Source: Teredinibacter haidensis | GTDB taxonomy: Bacteria; Pseudomonadota; Gammaproteobacteria; Pseudomonadales; Cellvibrionaceae | Length of the DNA: 64,000 nucleotides | Assembly (NCBI RefSeq): GCF_014211975.1 | Contig: NZ_CP060084.1 | Location: 372,001 to 436,000 of the forward strand | Direction: 5' to 3' | Shown here: positions 32,822 to 42,351 of the stretch, one piece after another | Position numbering within the stretch: position 1 is the first letter of the stretch | How the letters are laid out: every line of letters starts with the position of its first letter | Program-made: the position numbers and the translations under genes | Notes under the pieces: generated by a model | The model's database searches: none | Told to the model about the DNA's origin: nothing | Seen by the model: only the letters and a program-made list of their open reading frames with translations

Positions 32822-33757
32822 ATGACAGGTACGCCACACTATTCGGTTCTATTGCAGGAATCGGTTGATGCATTGATTACCAATCCGAACGGCCTCTATG
32901 TGGATGGCACTTTTGGGCGTGGTGGTCACAGTCGCGCAATTCTCAATCGTCTCGGGCCGCGAGCGCGGCTGGTTGCGTTTGACAAAGATCCGGATGCAGT
33001 GAAGGTTGCTAGTGTTTTGCGGGCTGAAGATGAGCGCTTTCATATCGTGCACGATTCGTTTGCACATTTGGAACAGGTGACAGGTTTTTTACACGACCGT
33101 GATGATGAAAGGGTTGATGGTGTATTGCTTGATCTCGGGGTTTCTTCTCCGCAATTGGATGTTGCCGAGAGAGGTTTTAGTTTTATGCAGGATGGTCCGT
33201 TGGATATGCGTATGGACAACAGCCGGGGGCAAACGGCAGCTCAGTGGTTGAACACTGCGGATGAGGCGGATATTGCGTTTGTTTTGCGGGAGTATGGAGA
33301 AGAGCGATTTTCAAAGCGTATGGCGAATGCTGTTGTTAAGGAACGAGTGAAAAAGCCTTTTGAAACCACAGCGCATTTTTCCCGGGTGATCACAGAGGCG
33401 AATCCGCGTTGGGAAAAAGGTAAAAATCCAGCGACTAGGGCTTTTCAGGCGGTAAGAATTTTTATCAATCGGGAATTGGAAGATTTGGAAACCGCTTTAT
33501 CCGGCGGTGTAAATCTGCTCTCCAGCGGTGGCCGCTTTGTGGTGATTAGTTTCCACTCGTTGGAAGACCGAATGGTAAAGCGTTTTTTTCGCGAGCAGTC
33601 CCGCGGAAAAACTCTACCCAGAGGTTTGCCGGTAACGGAAGATATGCTGAATAAAACGCTTAAAACTATTGGCAAAGCGGTTAAGGCTGGTGATAGTGAA
33701 TTACTGGAAAATATTCGTTCAAGAAGCGCGGTTTTGCGAGTGGCAGAAAAATTATAA
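32822..33757 (+). CDS. rsmH: 16S rRNA (cytosine1402-N4)-methyltransferase
   Basis: Methylates C1402 of 16S rRNA near the P site. It has 311 residues. SAM-binding DGTFGRGGHSRAIL, GVLLDLGVSSPQLDVAERGF, the FEKSRTA-like region FETTAHFSRVITEANPRWEK and ISFHSLEDRMVKRFFRE are all typical. It lies 12 bp after mraZ, the usual order. Confidence 0.97.
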   Translation: MTGTPHYSVLLQESVDALITNPNGLYVDGTFGRGGHSRAILNRLGPRARLVAFDKDPDAVKVASVLRAEDERFHIVHDSFAHLEQVTGFLHDRDDERVDGVLLDLGVSSPQLDVAERGFSFMQDGPLDMRMDNSRGQTAAQWLNTADEADIAFVLREYGEERFSKRMANAVVKERVKKPFETTAHFSRVITEANPRWEKGKNPATRAFQAVRIFINRELEDLETALSGGVNLLSSGGRFVVISFHSLEDRMVKRFFREQSRGKTLPRGLPVTEDMLNKTLKTIGKAVKAGDSELLENIRSRSAVLRVAEKL

Positions 33758-33827
33758 AGTCCATTATACAAAACTAGTAAATAGCGACGGTAAAACAAGT
33801 ACGTAATTTTGTGGAGAAAAAGGGTCG

Positions 33828-34094
33828 GTGAAGTCGCTACTGATAATAATGTTGTGGTTGAGTTGCGTGTGCTCTGCACTTGGCGTTGTGTATTCGGCCT
33901 ATAGTGCGCGCCAGGCGACCCAGGAACTGGAGTCTTTAAGGCGGGAGTCCAGTAGTTTGCAGGTGGAGTCCGGGCAGTATTTGTTGGAGAAAAGCACCTG
34001 GGCGGCCTATTCCCGTGTGGAAAAAATTGCTGTCAATGAACTGAATATGAAAGTTCCTGCATCCAATAAAACAATATTAGTCTTTAAGAAGTAA
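33828..34094 (+). CDS. ftsL: Cell division protein FtsL
   Basis: Small bitopic protein that joins FtsB and FtsQ in the divisome and activates FtsWI. It has 88 residues and starts at GTG. One membrane helix (LLIIMLWLSCVCSALGVVYSA, about 3-24) is followed by a periplasmic coiled coil (QATQELESLRRESSSLQVES). Identification rests on its position between rsmH and ftsI, its length and this architecture, since FtsL sequences vary widely. Confidence 0.92.
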   Translation: MKSLLIIMLWLSCVCSALGVVYSAYSARQATQELESLRRESSSLQVESGQYLLEKSTWAAYSRVEKIAVNELNMKVPASNKTILVFKK

Positions 34095-34102
34095 TAGAAA
34101 TA

Positions 34103-35797
34103 ATGAAACGAGAACTGCAAATGTCCTTTTGGCGATTTTGGTTGTTGGGTGGAATGCTGGTCATTCTGCCTGGCCTGCTCGTCTGGCATTTGGCAAATTT
34201 GCAGGTTATTCCCTCTGCAGATAAAGGTTTTGAATTCTTGCAGAGCGAAGGTGAGGCGCGCACTTTACGGAGCGAAATTTTGCATGCCTATAGGGGCGTT
34301 ATCACTGACCGCAATGGTGAGTTATTGGCGGTAAGTACGCCCGTAACGTCTATTTACGCAAATCCACAATTTCTAAAAGAAGAAGAGCACAGTGTTCTCG
34401 CTTCAGCACTGGATATTTCTACAAAGCAGCTACGTGAGCGCCTGAAGGTCTACGCTAACAAACAATTTGTCTACCTAGCTCGACATTTGCCCCCTCAGCA
34501 GGCAGATAAAATTTTAGCGAAAAAAATTCAAGGTATTTACGGGGAAACCGAATATCGTCGTTACTACCCTGCCGGAGAAGTGGTTGCCCATGTTGTAGGC
34601 TTTACTGATATTGAAGATCACGGTCAGGAAGGTGTGGAACTGGCGTTTGATGAGCACTTAGCTGGCGCAATTGGTTATAAGCGGGTACTAAAAGATTTAA
34701 AAGGCAATATCGTTAAAGAAAAGGGCCTGCTTAAAGCGCCGATTGCCGGCAGTAATTTATCGTTAAGTTTAGATTTACGTTTACAGTATTTGGCCTACCG
34801 TGAATTGAAGGCCGCTGTTGCCAAACAAAAAGCGAAATCCGGTTCTGTCGTTCTATTGGATGTTAAATCGGGGGAGATTTTGGCAATGGCTAATCAGCCC
34901 TCTTACAATCCAAACGATCGCCGTAATATAAAACCCGCACAGCTTCGCAATAGGGCAATTACTGATGTGTTTGAACCGGGCTCCACGGTTAAGCCTTTCA
35001 CGATGATGGCTGCGCTGGAAAGCGGTCGTTATGCGCTAAAAGACACCATTAATACCAGCCCTGGTTATGTCATGGTTGGCAGTAAGGCGCTGCTCGATCC
35101 AAAAGATTACGGTGTTATGTCAATGACCAAAATTCTCACCAAATCCAGTCAGGTGGGGATAACCAAAATTGCGTTAAATATGGAGCCGCAGAGTATTCGA
35201 GAGCTGTTTTTTCGCGCAGGTATGGGGCAGAGTACAGGCATGGGTTTCCCTGGCGAAAGTGTAGGAGTGTTGCCAAACCGAAACCGCTGGCAGCCCATTG
35301 AGGTGGCAAATCTAGCGTTTGGATATGGGCTTAATGTCAATGCTGTTCAGTTGGCACAGGCTTATGCCATGATCGCTGATAAAGGGTCGTTCAAAAACGC
35401 TAGCCTAATTCAGGCCGATCAAGAGCCAATTCGAAACCAAATTGTTTCTCCTGGAATAGCGCAAAATATTACCGATATGTTGAAGACGGTACCACAACCT
35501 GGAGGAACAGCTACGCGCGCACAAATTCCTGCTTACCCAGTTGCTGGGAAAACAGGTACTGCCCATAAAGTGGGTGCGGAAGGTTATGTTGATGACAGGC
35601 ATATTGCGTTGTTTGCCGGCTTTGCTCCAGCGGATAACCCTGAAGTGGTTGCTGTTGTGATTATTAATGAGCCTACCGATGGTAAGTATTTTGGTGGGGA
35701 AGCGGCTGCGCCGGTGTTTGCTACTATTGTCGAGGGCGCATTAAAAGTGCTGCGCGTTCCACCGCAAGTGGACAAGGCAATGATGGCGGGATTGTGA
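34103..35797 (+). CDS. ftsI: Septal peptidoglycan transpeptidase FtsI (PBP3)
   Basis: Cross-links septal peptidoglycan. It has 564 residues: an N-terminal membrane helix (about 12-30), a pedestal domain, and a transpeptidase domain with the active serine S294 in EPGSTVKP and KTG at 483-485 (VAGKTGTAHKVG). The second active-site motif, normally SSN, reads SSQ here (348-350, TKSSQVGITK). It overlaps murE by one base at its TGA. Confidence 0.96.
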   Translation: MKRELQMSFWRFWLLGGMLVILPGLLVWHLANLQVIPSADKGFEFLQSEGEARTLRSEILHAYRGVITDRNGELLAVSTPVTSIYANPQFLKEEEHSVLASALDISTKQLRERLKVYANKQFVYLARHLPPQQADKILAKKIQGIYGETEYRRYYPAGEVVAHVVGFTDIEDHGQEGVELAFDEHLAGAIGYKRVLKDLKGNIVKEKGLLKAPIAGSNLSLSLDLRLQYLAYRELKAAVAKQKAKSGSVVLLDVKSGEILAMANQPSYNPNDRRNIKPAQLRNRAITDVFEPGSTVKPFTMMAALESGRYALKDTINTSPGYVMVGSKALLDPKDYGVMSMTKILTKSSQVGITKIALNMEPQSIRELFFRAGMGQSTGMGFPGESVGVLPNRNRWQPIEVANLAFGYGLNVNAVQLAQAYAMIADKGSFKNASLIQADQEPIRNQIVSPGIAQNITDMLKTVPQPGGTATRAQIPAYPVAGKTGTAHKVGAEGYVDDRHIALFAGFAPADNPEVVAVVIINEPTDGKYFGGEAAAPVFATIVEGALKVLRVPPQVDKAMMAGL

Positions 35798-37353
35798 TGG
35801 TAGATCCGTTAGCAAAAAATATGGGTTCATCCGATTGCTCTTTAAATGAGCTTCTGTCGGTTGTCGGTTGTGGCCCGTTATCGCAGCAGAACCCAAGCAT
35901 TAAAAATATTGTACTAGATAGTCGACAGGTAAGTACTGGCAGCCTGTTTGTTGCGATAAAGGGAAGCGCGGTTGATGGTCGTGAGTATATTGGGGCGGCC
36001 ATTCGTGCTGGCGCCGTTGCAGTTATCGCAGAGAGCAAAAGCTTTTCTGTGGAGTATTTCGACAACGTCGTAATTATCAATATTGAAAATTTGTGCGAAA
36101 AGCTGGGTCTTATTGCGTCGAAATTTTTTGGTGATCCGTCAGAAAAAATGCATGTGGTCGCTGTGACGGGAACTAACGGAAAAACAACTTGTGCGCAACT
36201 ATTGCAACAGTTGTTCCAGTTGCTGGGAAAAAAATCGGCGACTATCGGTACCATGGGCTATGGGGCTGATTTATCGTTACTTGTTAGCACCGGATTAACC
36301 ACGCCGGATGCGGTTACCTGTCAGCGAATTTTGAAACAGTTGCTCGATGATGGTGTTGAGTGCGTGGCTATGGAGGTTTCTTCCCACGCGATTGCACAAT
36401 GTCGTCATGGTGGGATTCAGTTTGAGGGAGCAGTTTTTACCAACCTTTCGCGAGATCATTTGGATTACCACGGATCGATGGGCGATTACGCCGAGATTAA
36501 AGCGTCATTATTTCAGTCTACAGAGCACAAGTTTGTAATTACGAATTTAGATGATGACGTTGGTGCAGGCAGTATTCGTGATGCCGTCCCCGAAACCGTC
36601 GATTGCTTTGGTTACGGTCTGAAAACAAAAAAAGGGAACAGGGGTTTCGAAGGGGGGAGCGTATTTGCTGGCGAGCTGGATTTTTCGGAAAAGGGTATAT
36701 GTGGCCATGTTGATTCTTGCTGGGGAGAGGGAGAGTTAAGTAGTCAGTTAATTGGTCAGTTCAACGCCTACAATCTTCTGGCTGTTATCTCGACGGCTTG
36801 CGCATCGGGTTATTCACTTGTTGAAGTATTGGAAAAAGTACCTTTGCTTGAGCCTATAGAGGGAAGGATGCAAAAGGTTCAAGTAGCTGGAGATATTGTT
36901 GTAATTATTGATTACGCACATACGCCAGATGCATTGGAGCAGGCGCTGAAGGCTGCGCGCGAACATACAGCTAAAAAATTATGGGTTTTATTCGGTTGCG
37001 GCGGTGACAGAGATAAAGGTAAGCGTCCGCAAATGGCTGCTATTGCAGAGGAGTATGCCGATAATATTGTGGTCACTTCAGACAACCCCAGGATGGAAGA
37101 CCCAAAACGGATTATCGAAGACATTCTCGCCGGCTTTTCTTCGGTGGATAAAATTATTACTGAACCCGATAGAGCCGCTGCTATTTACTGGGCGGTAAAC
37201 CAAGCCGCCTCCGGCGACATGGTGTTGTTTGCCGGGAAGGGGCACGAGAAATATCAGCTGGTGCAGGGTGAGAAATTATCGTTTAGTGATTACGACACAG
37301 CCTCTAGTGCGTTAAGGATGCGGGCGCAGAAAAATGCGGGGGGCCTGCAATGA
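35797..37353 (+). CDS. murE: UDP-MurNAc-tripeptide synthetase (meso-diaminopimelate adding)
   Basis: Adds meso-diaminopimelate to UDP-MurNAc-Ala-Glu. It has 518 residues from the ATG at 35797, which shares a base with the ftsI stop; a GTG three bases earlier is the alternative. The P-loop is TGTNGKTTCAQLL, and the DNPR motif (TSDNPRMEDPKRI) shows specificity for meso-diaminopimelate rather than lysine. Its end overlaps murF by 4 bp. Confidence 0.97.
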   Translation: MVDPLAKNMGSSDCSLNELLSVVGCGPLSQQNPSIKNIVLDSRQVSTGSLFVAIKGSAVDGREYIGAAIRAGAVAVIAESKSFSVEYFDNVVIINIENLCEKLGLIASKFFGDPSEKMHVVAVTGTNGKTTCAQLLQQLFQLLGKKSATIGTMGYGADLSLLVSTGLTTPDAVTCQRILKQLLDDGVECVAMEVSSHAIAQCRHGGIQFEGAVFTNLSRDHLDYHGSMGDYAEIKASLFQSTEHKFVITNLDDDVGAGSIRDAVPETVDCFGYGLKTKKGNRGFEGGSVFAGELDFSEKGICGHVDSCWGEGELSSQLIGQFNAYNLLAVISTACASGYSLVEVLEKVPLLEPIEGRMQKVQVAGDIVVIIDYAHTPDALEQALKAAREHTAKKLWVLFGCGGDRDKGKRPQMAAIAEEYADNIVVTSDNPRMEDPKRIIEDILAGFSSVDKIITEPDRAAAIYWAVNQAASGDMVLFAGKGHEKYQLVQGEKLSFSDYDTASSALRMRAQKNAGGLQ

Positions 37354-38744
37354 TGTTATCGGATTTGTGTTCGGCAGTAGACGGAAAAGTCATTGGCGCT
37401 GACACTGCCTTTGCCCGCGTTAGTACCGATACACGCTCAATCAAAAAGGGCGATTTGTTTTTTGCGTTGAAAGGGGCCAATTTTGACGCCCATCATTACC
37501 TTGTGCAAGCAGTGCAAGCTGGAGCTTGTGCCATAGTTGTGGAAAAAGAAAGTCCGCACGTTGCTGTTCCGCAATTACTTGTAGAAGACTGTTGTAACGC
37601 TCTGGGGCAGGCTGGGAGATTAAACCGGGAAGCCTATTGCGGAATGCTTGTGGCGATTACCGGTAGCAATGGAAAGACCACTGTGAAAGGTATGCTGAAA
37701 AGTGTTTTCTCTGAGCGAGGGCGTGTTTTGGCTACTGAGGGCAACCTGAATAATCATATTGGGGTGCCTCTAACGTTAATGAAGCTGGACGTTCATCACT
37801 CGTATGCAGTCTTAGAGGCTGGAACCAGCGGGAAAAATGAAATTGCGTATTTAACGTCGTTGATTCAGCCCGAGATCGCGCTTGTTAATAATATAATGTC
37901 CGCGCATCTTGAAGGGTTCGGATGTAAGGCTGCTATTGCAGAAGAAAAATCCGCTATTTATTCCAGTACGAAATTACGTATTGGTGTTGTCAATTTGAAT
38001 AGTGCCTATTGTAGTGAATTTCTGCTGAAGCTAAAGGGAAAGACTGTAACAGGTTTTGCTCGTGTTGAAACCACAGAAGAGCTTGAACGGGTTGTCGCTA
38101 AGTTCGATAAAGCGGTTAATCGTTTAGTGTTGGCTCGAGTCTTAGTGAAAGATGATCGGGGGTGCAATCGTTTCGAGCTAATTGATGGCACTGAACAATC
38201 CTCGGTGACTTTACGGGTTCCTGGCTTACACAATGTGAATAACGCTTTAGCTGCGGCAGCTTGTGCTTTGTCCTGCGGTTTACCTTTGTCGGTTATTGTC
38301 GTCGGCCTCGAAAAATTTGCCGGTGAGTCTGGCCGTATGCAAACTGTAGCTTCAATATTGTGCGATCAGCTAGTCGATGATAGTTATAACGCAAATCCCG
38401 GCTCTATGCGAGCGGCCATAGATTTTTTGGCAGAGAAGGCAAAAAGCGTACTAATAGTAGGAGATATGGCTGAAGTAGGCAGTAATGCTGAGCAAGAACA
38501 TTTTGCGATAGGCGATTACGCAAAAAAGAAAGGTATAAATACTGTAATAGCCGTTGGCCCTCTAAGTCGGTTTGTCGCTGAAGGTTATGGTGAGGGAGCT
38601 GTTTGGTTTTCCGGTCGAGAAGAGTTATTCGAAGGTTTGGGAAAGTTAAATTTCAAAAATAGTGTTGTTTTGGTAAAGGGATCGCGCAATTCCAGAATGG
38701 AGAAAGTTGTGCAGACACTGAAGCAAAGAGAGGAGGATTGCTGA
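37350..38744 (+). CDS. murF: UDP-MurNAc-pentapeptide synthetase
   Basis: Adds D-Ala-D-Ala to make the pentapeptide precursor. It has 464 residues. VSTDTRSIKKGDLFFALKG in the N-domain, P-loop ITGSNGKTTVKGML, EAGTSGKNEI and DSYNANPGSM are family-typical. It overlaps murE by 4 bp, and its TGA overlaps the mraY ATG. Confidence 0.97.
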   Translation: MMLSDLCSAVDGKVIGADTAFARVSTDTRSIKKGDLFFALKGANFDAHHYLVQAVQAGACAIVVEKESPHVAVPQLLVEDCCNALGQAGRLNREAYCGMLVAITGSNGKTTVKGMLKSVFSERGRVLATEGNLNNHIGVPLTLMKLDVHHSYAVLEAGTSGKNEIAYLTSLIQPEIALVNNIMSAHLEGFGCKAAIAEEKSAIYSSTKLRIGVVNLNSAYCSEFLLKLKGKTVTGFARVETTEELERVVAKFDKAVNRLVLARVLVKDDRGCNRFELIDGTEQSSVTLRVPGLHNVNNALAAAACALSCGLPLSVIVVGLEKFAGESGRMQTVASILCDQLVDDSYNANPGSMRAAIDFLAEKAKSVLIVGDMAEVGSNAEQEHFAIGDYAKKKGINTVIAVGPLSRFVAEGYGEGAVWFSGREELFEGLGKLNFKNSVVLVKGSRNSRMEKVVQTLKQREEDC

Positions 38745-39826
38745 TGTTGGTGTGGCTGGCGGATTTTCTGCAGAATTTTATTAGTGGTTTCGGTGTCTTT
38801 AAATACCTGACCTTGCGTGGCATCCTCGGGATTATGACCTCGCTGGGTATTTCCATGATCATGGGGCCCTGGGTGATTCGTAAATTAAACCACTTACAGA
38901 TTGGTCAGTCCATTCGTGACGATGGCCCGGAAAGCCACTTGAGTAAATCGGGTACGCCGACAATGGGCGGCACACTTATTCTATTTTCAATTGTGACATC
39001 AACTTTGATGTGGGCCGATCTCAGTAACCGTTATGTGCTGGTCGTGCTTTTCGTTACTGTGGCTTATGGCTTGATTGGCTGGGTTGATGACTATAGGAAA
39101 GTTGTAGAAAAAAATTCGCGGGGTTTGCCCGCCAAGTGGAAATACTTTTGGCAGTCGATTGTAGGCTTTGGTGTGGCACTGGTACTTTTCTACAGTGCCC
39201 AATCTCCAGTAGAAACCACACTTTATGTTCCGTTCTTTAAGAGTTTCGCCTGGGAAATGGGCGCGTTTTTTGTTGTGCTGACTTATTTTATGATTGTTGG
39301 TTTTAGCAATGCTGTGAACTTAACCGATGGTCTGGATGGTTTGGCCATAATGCCTACCGTAATGGTGGGCTCGGCATTGGGGATTATTGCTTACTTGAGT
39401 GGACACGCAAATTTTTCTGGGTATTTGCATATTCCTTATATCCCCGGTGCTGGAGAGCTAGTGATTTTCTGCGGAGCCTTGGCGGGCGCTGGTTTGGGTT
39501 TTTTATGGTTTAACACCTATCCTGCCCAAGTGTTTATGGGGGATGTAGGTGCCTTGGCGCTGGGCGCTGCGCTTGGTGTTATGGCGGTCATTGTTCGTCA
39601 CGAGATCGTATTTTTTATTATGTCCGGTATTTTTGTGATGGAAACGGTATCGGTTATTTTGCAGGTAGCTTCCTTTAAGCTTACCGGGCGTAGAATATTT
39701 CGAATGGCTCCGTTGCATCATCACTTTGAGCTAAAAGGTTGGCCTGAACCCCGGGTAATTGTTCGTTTCTGGATTATTACCGTTATGCTGGTTCTGATTG
39801 GCTTGGCAACACTGAAAATTCGTTAA
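38744..39826 (+). CDS. mraY: Phospho-MurNAc-pentapeptide transferase MraY
   Basis: Makes lipid I on undecaprenyl phosphate in the inner membrane. The ATG at 38744 has AGGAGG seven bases before it and gives exactly the E. coli length of 360 residues. Signatures are SKSGTPTMGG, the cytosolic Asp block GLIGWVDDYRKV, NAVNLTDGLDGLA and the C-terminal APLHHHFELKGW. About ten membrane helices. Confidence 0.97.
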   Translation: MLVWLADFLQNFISGFGVFKYLTLRGILGIMTSLGISMIMGPWVIRKLNHLQIGQSIRDDGPESHLSKSGTPTMGGTLILFSIVTSTLMWADLSNRYVLVVLFVTVAYGLIGWVDDYRKVVEKNSRGLPAKWKYFWQSIVGFGVALVLFYSAQSPVETTLYVPFFKSFAWEMGAFFVVLTYFMIVGFSNAVNLTDGLDGLAIMPTVMVGSALGIIAYLSGHANFSGYLHIPYIPGAGELVIFCGALAGAGLGFLWFNTYPAQVFMGDVGALALGAALGVMAVIVRHEIVFFIMSGIFVMETVSVILQVASFKLTGRRIFRMAPLHHHFELKGWPEPRVIVRFWIITVMLVLIGLATLKIR

Positions 39827-39844
39827 CAGGGTATTGGCAATTTA

Positions 39845-41209
39845 ATGAGTTCGCTACTAGCAACAGATAGAGTCACCATTGTATTCGGTTTAGGTATGAC
39901 TGGCGTGTCTGTTGCGCGTTATCTAAGCCGAAAAAAACAAGCTTTTGTCGTTGTTGACACGCGCGCGAACCCTCCTGGGTTAAATCAATTGAAAGTGATT
40001 AATTCGAGAGTGGAGGTTATCACTGGGGAACTCAGTGAAGAAACGATTTTGTTAATGTCGAATGCCACCGAAATTATTATTAGTCCAGGGGTTTCACGTC
40101 ATATACCAGCATTAAAAAACGCGATCGAAAAAGGCGTGTCTGTTATTGGTGATGTTGCCCTATTTTTGCGCGAGGCGAAGGCTCCGGTAATTGGAATTAC
40201 CGGTTCTAACGGAAAAACAACGGTTACAACAATTGTTGGCGAAATAGCCGAGAAAGCGGGAGTTAATGTCCGCGTGGGCGGGAATATCGGCGTGCCAGCG
40301 CTGGATATACTGGGGTCTGATGTCGAACTCTATGTTCTGGAGCTGTCGAGCTTTCAATTGGAAAGCATTCCTTCTGCCGGTTTACATGTTGCCTGCCATT
40401 TGAACCTTAGCGAGGATCATATGGACCGTTACGACTCGCTTGCACAATATTGTATGGCTAAGCAGAGAGTTTTCTGGGGAGCAAAAAATGTCGTTTATAA
40501 TCTGGACGAAAAACTGACTCAGCCGCCGATCACCGAAAAGGTAAAGCGCTTTGGGTTTGGTATGAAAATTTATGCTGAGCAGGGTGATATCAAGTACCTG
40601 TTTAGTGGAACAAATAGAGTTTTAAATATTGATGACCAACCGCAGTTAGCCGCATCAGAATTAAAAATGTTTGGCCGCCATAATATTGCTAATGCATTGG
40701 CCGTTATGGCCATTTGTGACGCGGTGGGACTTGATCGAAAGGCGGTAAAATCAGTGCTTTGCGAATTCAAAGGATTGTCGCATCGTTGCCAATGGGTGGC
40801 TGAATATAGGGGGGTTACCTTTATTAACGATTCTAAAGCAACCAACGTTGGCGCCGCAATAGCTGCTATTGAAGGCATGGTAGATGATTTTTCAGAAATT
40901 ACGCTTATCGCTGGTGGTGATGGAAAGGGTGCAGATTTTGATGTGTTTGCGGGTACGATTAATCGACATATTGCTCAATTGGTATTGATTGGTAGAGATG
41001 CTTTGCTTATCGCCGATAAAGTTGATGGAAATAAGGTTAATAAAGTTCACGCCACTACTTTAGAGGATGCTGTTCAAAAAGCGTTTGAAAACAGTAGGAA
41101 AAATAGTGTTGTCTTACTGTCACCCGCATGTGCAAGCTTTGATATGTTTACAAGCTTTGAGCACCGGGGAGATAAATTTATTACTGCGGTGGGAGCCTTG
41201 GTTGCATGA
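39845..41209 (+). CDS. murD: UDP-MurNAc-alanine:D-glutamate ligase
   Basis: Adds D-glutamate to UDP-MurNAc-L-Ala. It has 454 residues. P-loop ITGSNGKTTVTTIVGE, NLSEDHMDRYDS with the Mg-binding His, and INDSKATNVGAA are typical, and LLSPACASFDMFTSFEHRGD is a MurD hallmark. It starts 18 bp after mraY and overlaps ftsW by 4 bp. Confidence 0.97.
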   Translation: MSSLLATDRVTIVFGLGMTGVSVARYLSRKKQAFVVVDTRANPPGLNQLKVINSRVEVITGELSEETILLMSNATEIIISPGVSRHIPALKNAIEKGVSVIGDVALFLREAKAPVIGITGSNGKTTVTTIVGEIAEKAGVNVRVGGNIGVPALDILGSDVELYVLELSSFQLESIPSAGLHVACHLNLSEDHMDRYDSLAQYCMAKQRVFWGAKNVVYNLDEKLTQPPITEKVKRFGFGMKIYAEQGDIKYLFSGTNRVLNIDDQPQLAASELKMFGRHNIANALAVMAICDAVGLDRKAVKSVLCEFKGLSHRCQWVAEYRGVTFINDSKATNVGAAIAAIEGMVDDFSEITLIAGGDGKGADFDVFAGTINRHIAQLVLIGRDALLIADKVDGNKVNKVHATTLEDAVQKAFENSRKNSVVLLSPACASFDMFTSFEHRGDKFITAVGALVA

Positions 41210-42351
41210 AGGGTAAGCAGCTGGTGCTAAATGATTATTTGCCTCCACTCGCGATGGATAAAGGCCTGGTGTTCGCCGTTGCTAGTTTAGTCAGTATTGG
41301 TTTGGTTATGGTCGCTTCCAGCTCGCTAGATTATGCGGCAGCAAATTATGGTGATGCGTGGTATTTCGTAAAAAAGCAGGCGATCTACTTGTGCATGGGC
41401 GTCGCAGGAGGACTAGTGGTTGCATCGATACCGACGGATATTTGGCAGAAATACTCTGGTCTGCTGCTAGTATTGGCCATCGTTTTTCTTGTGATAGTCC
41501 TACTGCCCGGGGTCGGTAAAACTGTAAATGGGAGTCGTCGCTGGTTACGGCTTGGTCCGCTGACGATGCAGGCCTCTGAGTTGGCCAAGTTTTGTCTGGT
41601 TGTCTATTTTGCGAGCTATCTCGCGAGAAAAAACCATGAAGTGCGTTTCCAGTGGGGCGGCTTTTTCAAAATGATCGCGATTATTGGCCTAGTCGTTTTT
41701 TTATTGCTGTTGGAGCCGGATTTCGGTAGCTCAGTTGTTATTTGTTTAACTCTGGGGGCAATGATGTTTGTCGCGGGTGTTCCGCTATTGCGTTTTTTGT
41801 TACTGGCGCTCATCGGTATTGGCATGTTGGCTTTTATGGCCGTTATGTCTCCTTACCGTTGGAACCGATTAGTCGCCTTTATGGATCCCTGGGAGCATCA
41901 GTTCAACAGTGGTTACCAATTAGTTCAATCGCTGATTGCTTTTGGTCGAGGTGAATGGTTTGGGTTGGGGTTGGGGAATAGCTTGCAAAAATTATTTTTT
42001 TTGCCAGAAGCCCACACGGATTTTGTTTTCGCTATCTACGCCGAAGAGTTCGGCTTGATAGGTGCTTTGTTGTTGATTGGTTTGTTTGCGTTTTTTGTTT
42101 GGAAAATGGCAGTACTGTCACGAATCACTTTTTTTAGGAAAAAACTCTTTGGCTGCTATCTGGTTTTTGGTATAGCAGTAATGGTGGCGGTACAGGCATT
42201 TATCAATATGGGCGTTGCGTCAGGTTTTCTACCGACAAAAGGTTTAACTCTCCCGTTTATTAGCTATGGTGGCAGTAGTTTGTTGGTCAATTGTGCTTTG
42301 GTAGCTTTGGTTTTTCGAGTGGCTTGGGAAGAGCGTTATGGCTGCAACTAA
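41206..42351 (+). CDS. ftsW: Septal peptidoglycan glycosyltransferase FtsW
   Basis: SEDS-family polymerase that works with FtsI at the septum. It has 381 residues and about ten membrane helices. The family block NSGYQLVQSLIAFGRGEWFG (with catalytic region Asp nearby), LPEAHTDFVFAIYAEEFG and LPFISYGGSSLLVNC are present. It overlaps murD by 4 bp and murG by 14 bp. Confidence 0.97.
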   Translation: MKGKQLVLNDYLPPLAMDKGLVFAVASLVSIGLVMVASSSLDYAAANYGDAWYFVKKQAIYLCMGVAGGLVVASIPTDIWQKYSGLLLVLAIVFLVIVLLPGVGKTVNGSRRWLRLGPLTMQASELAKFCLVVYFASYLARKNHEVRFQWGGFFKMIAIIGLVVFLLLLEPDFGSSVVICLTLGAMMFVAGVPLLRFLLLALIGIGMLAFMAVMSPYRWNRLVAFMDPWEHQFNSGYQLVQSLIAFGRGEWFGLGLGNSLQKLFFLPEAHTDFVFAIYAEEFGLIGALLLIGLFAFFVWKMAVLSRITFFRKKLFGCYLVFGIAVMVAVQAFINMGVASGFLPTKGLTLPFISYGGSSLLVNCALVALVFRVAWEERYGCN

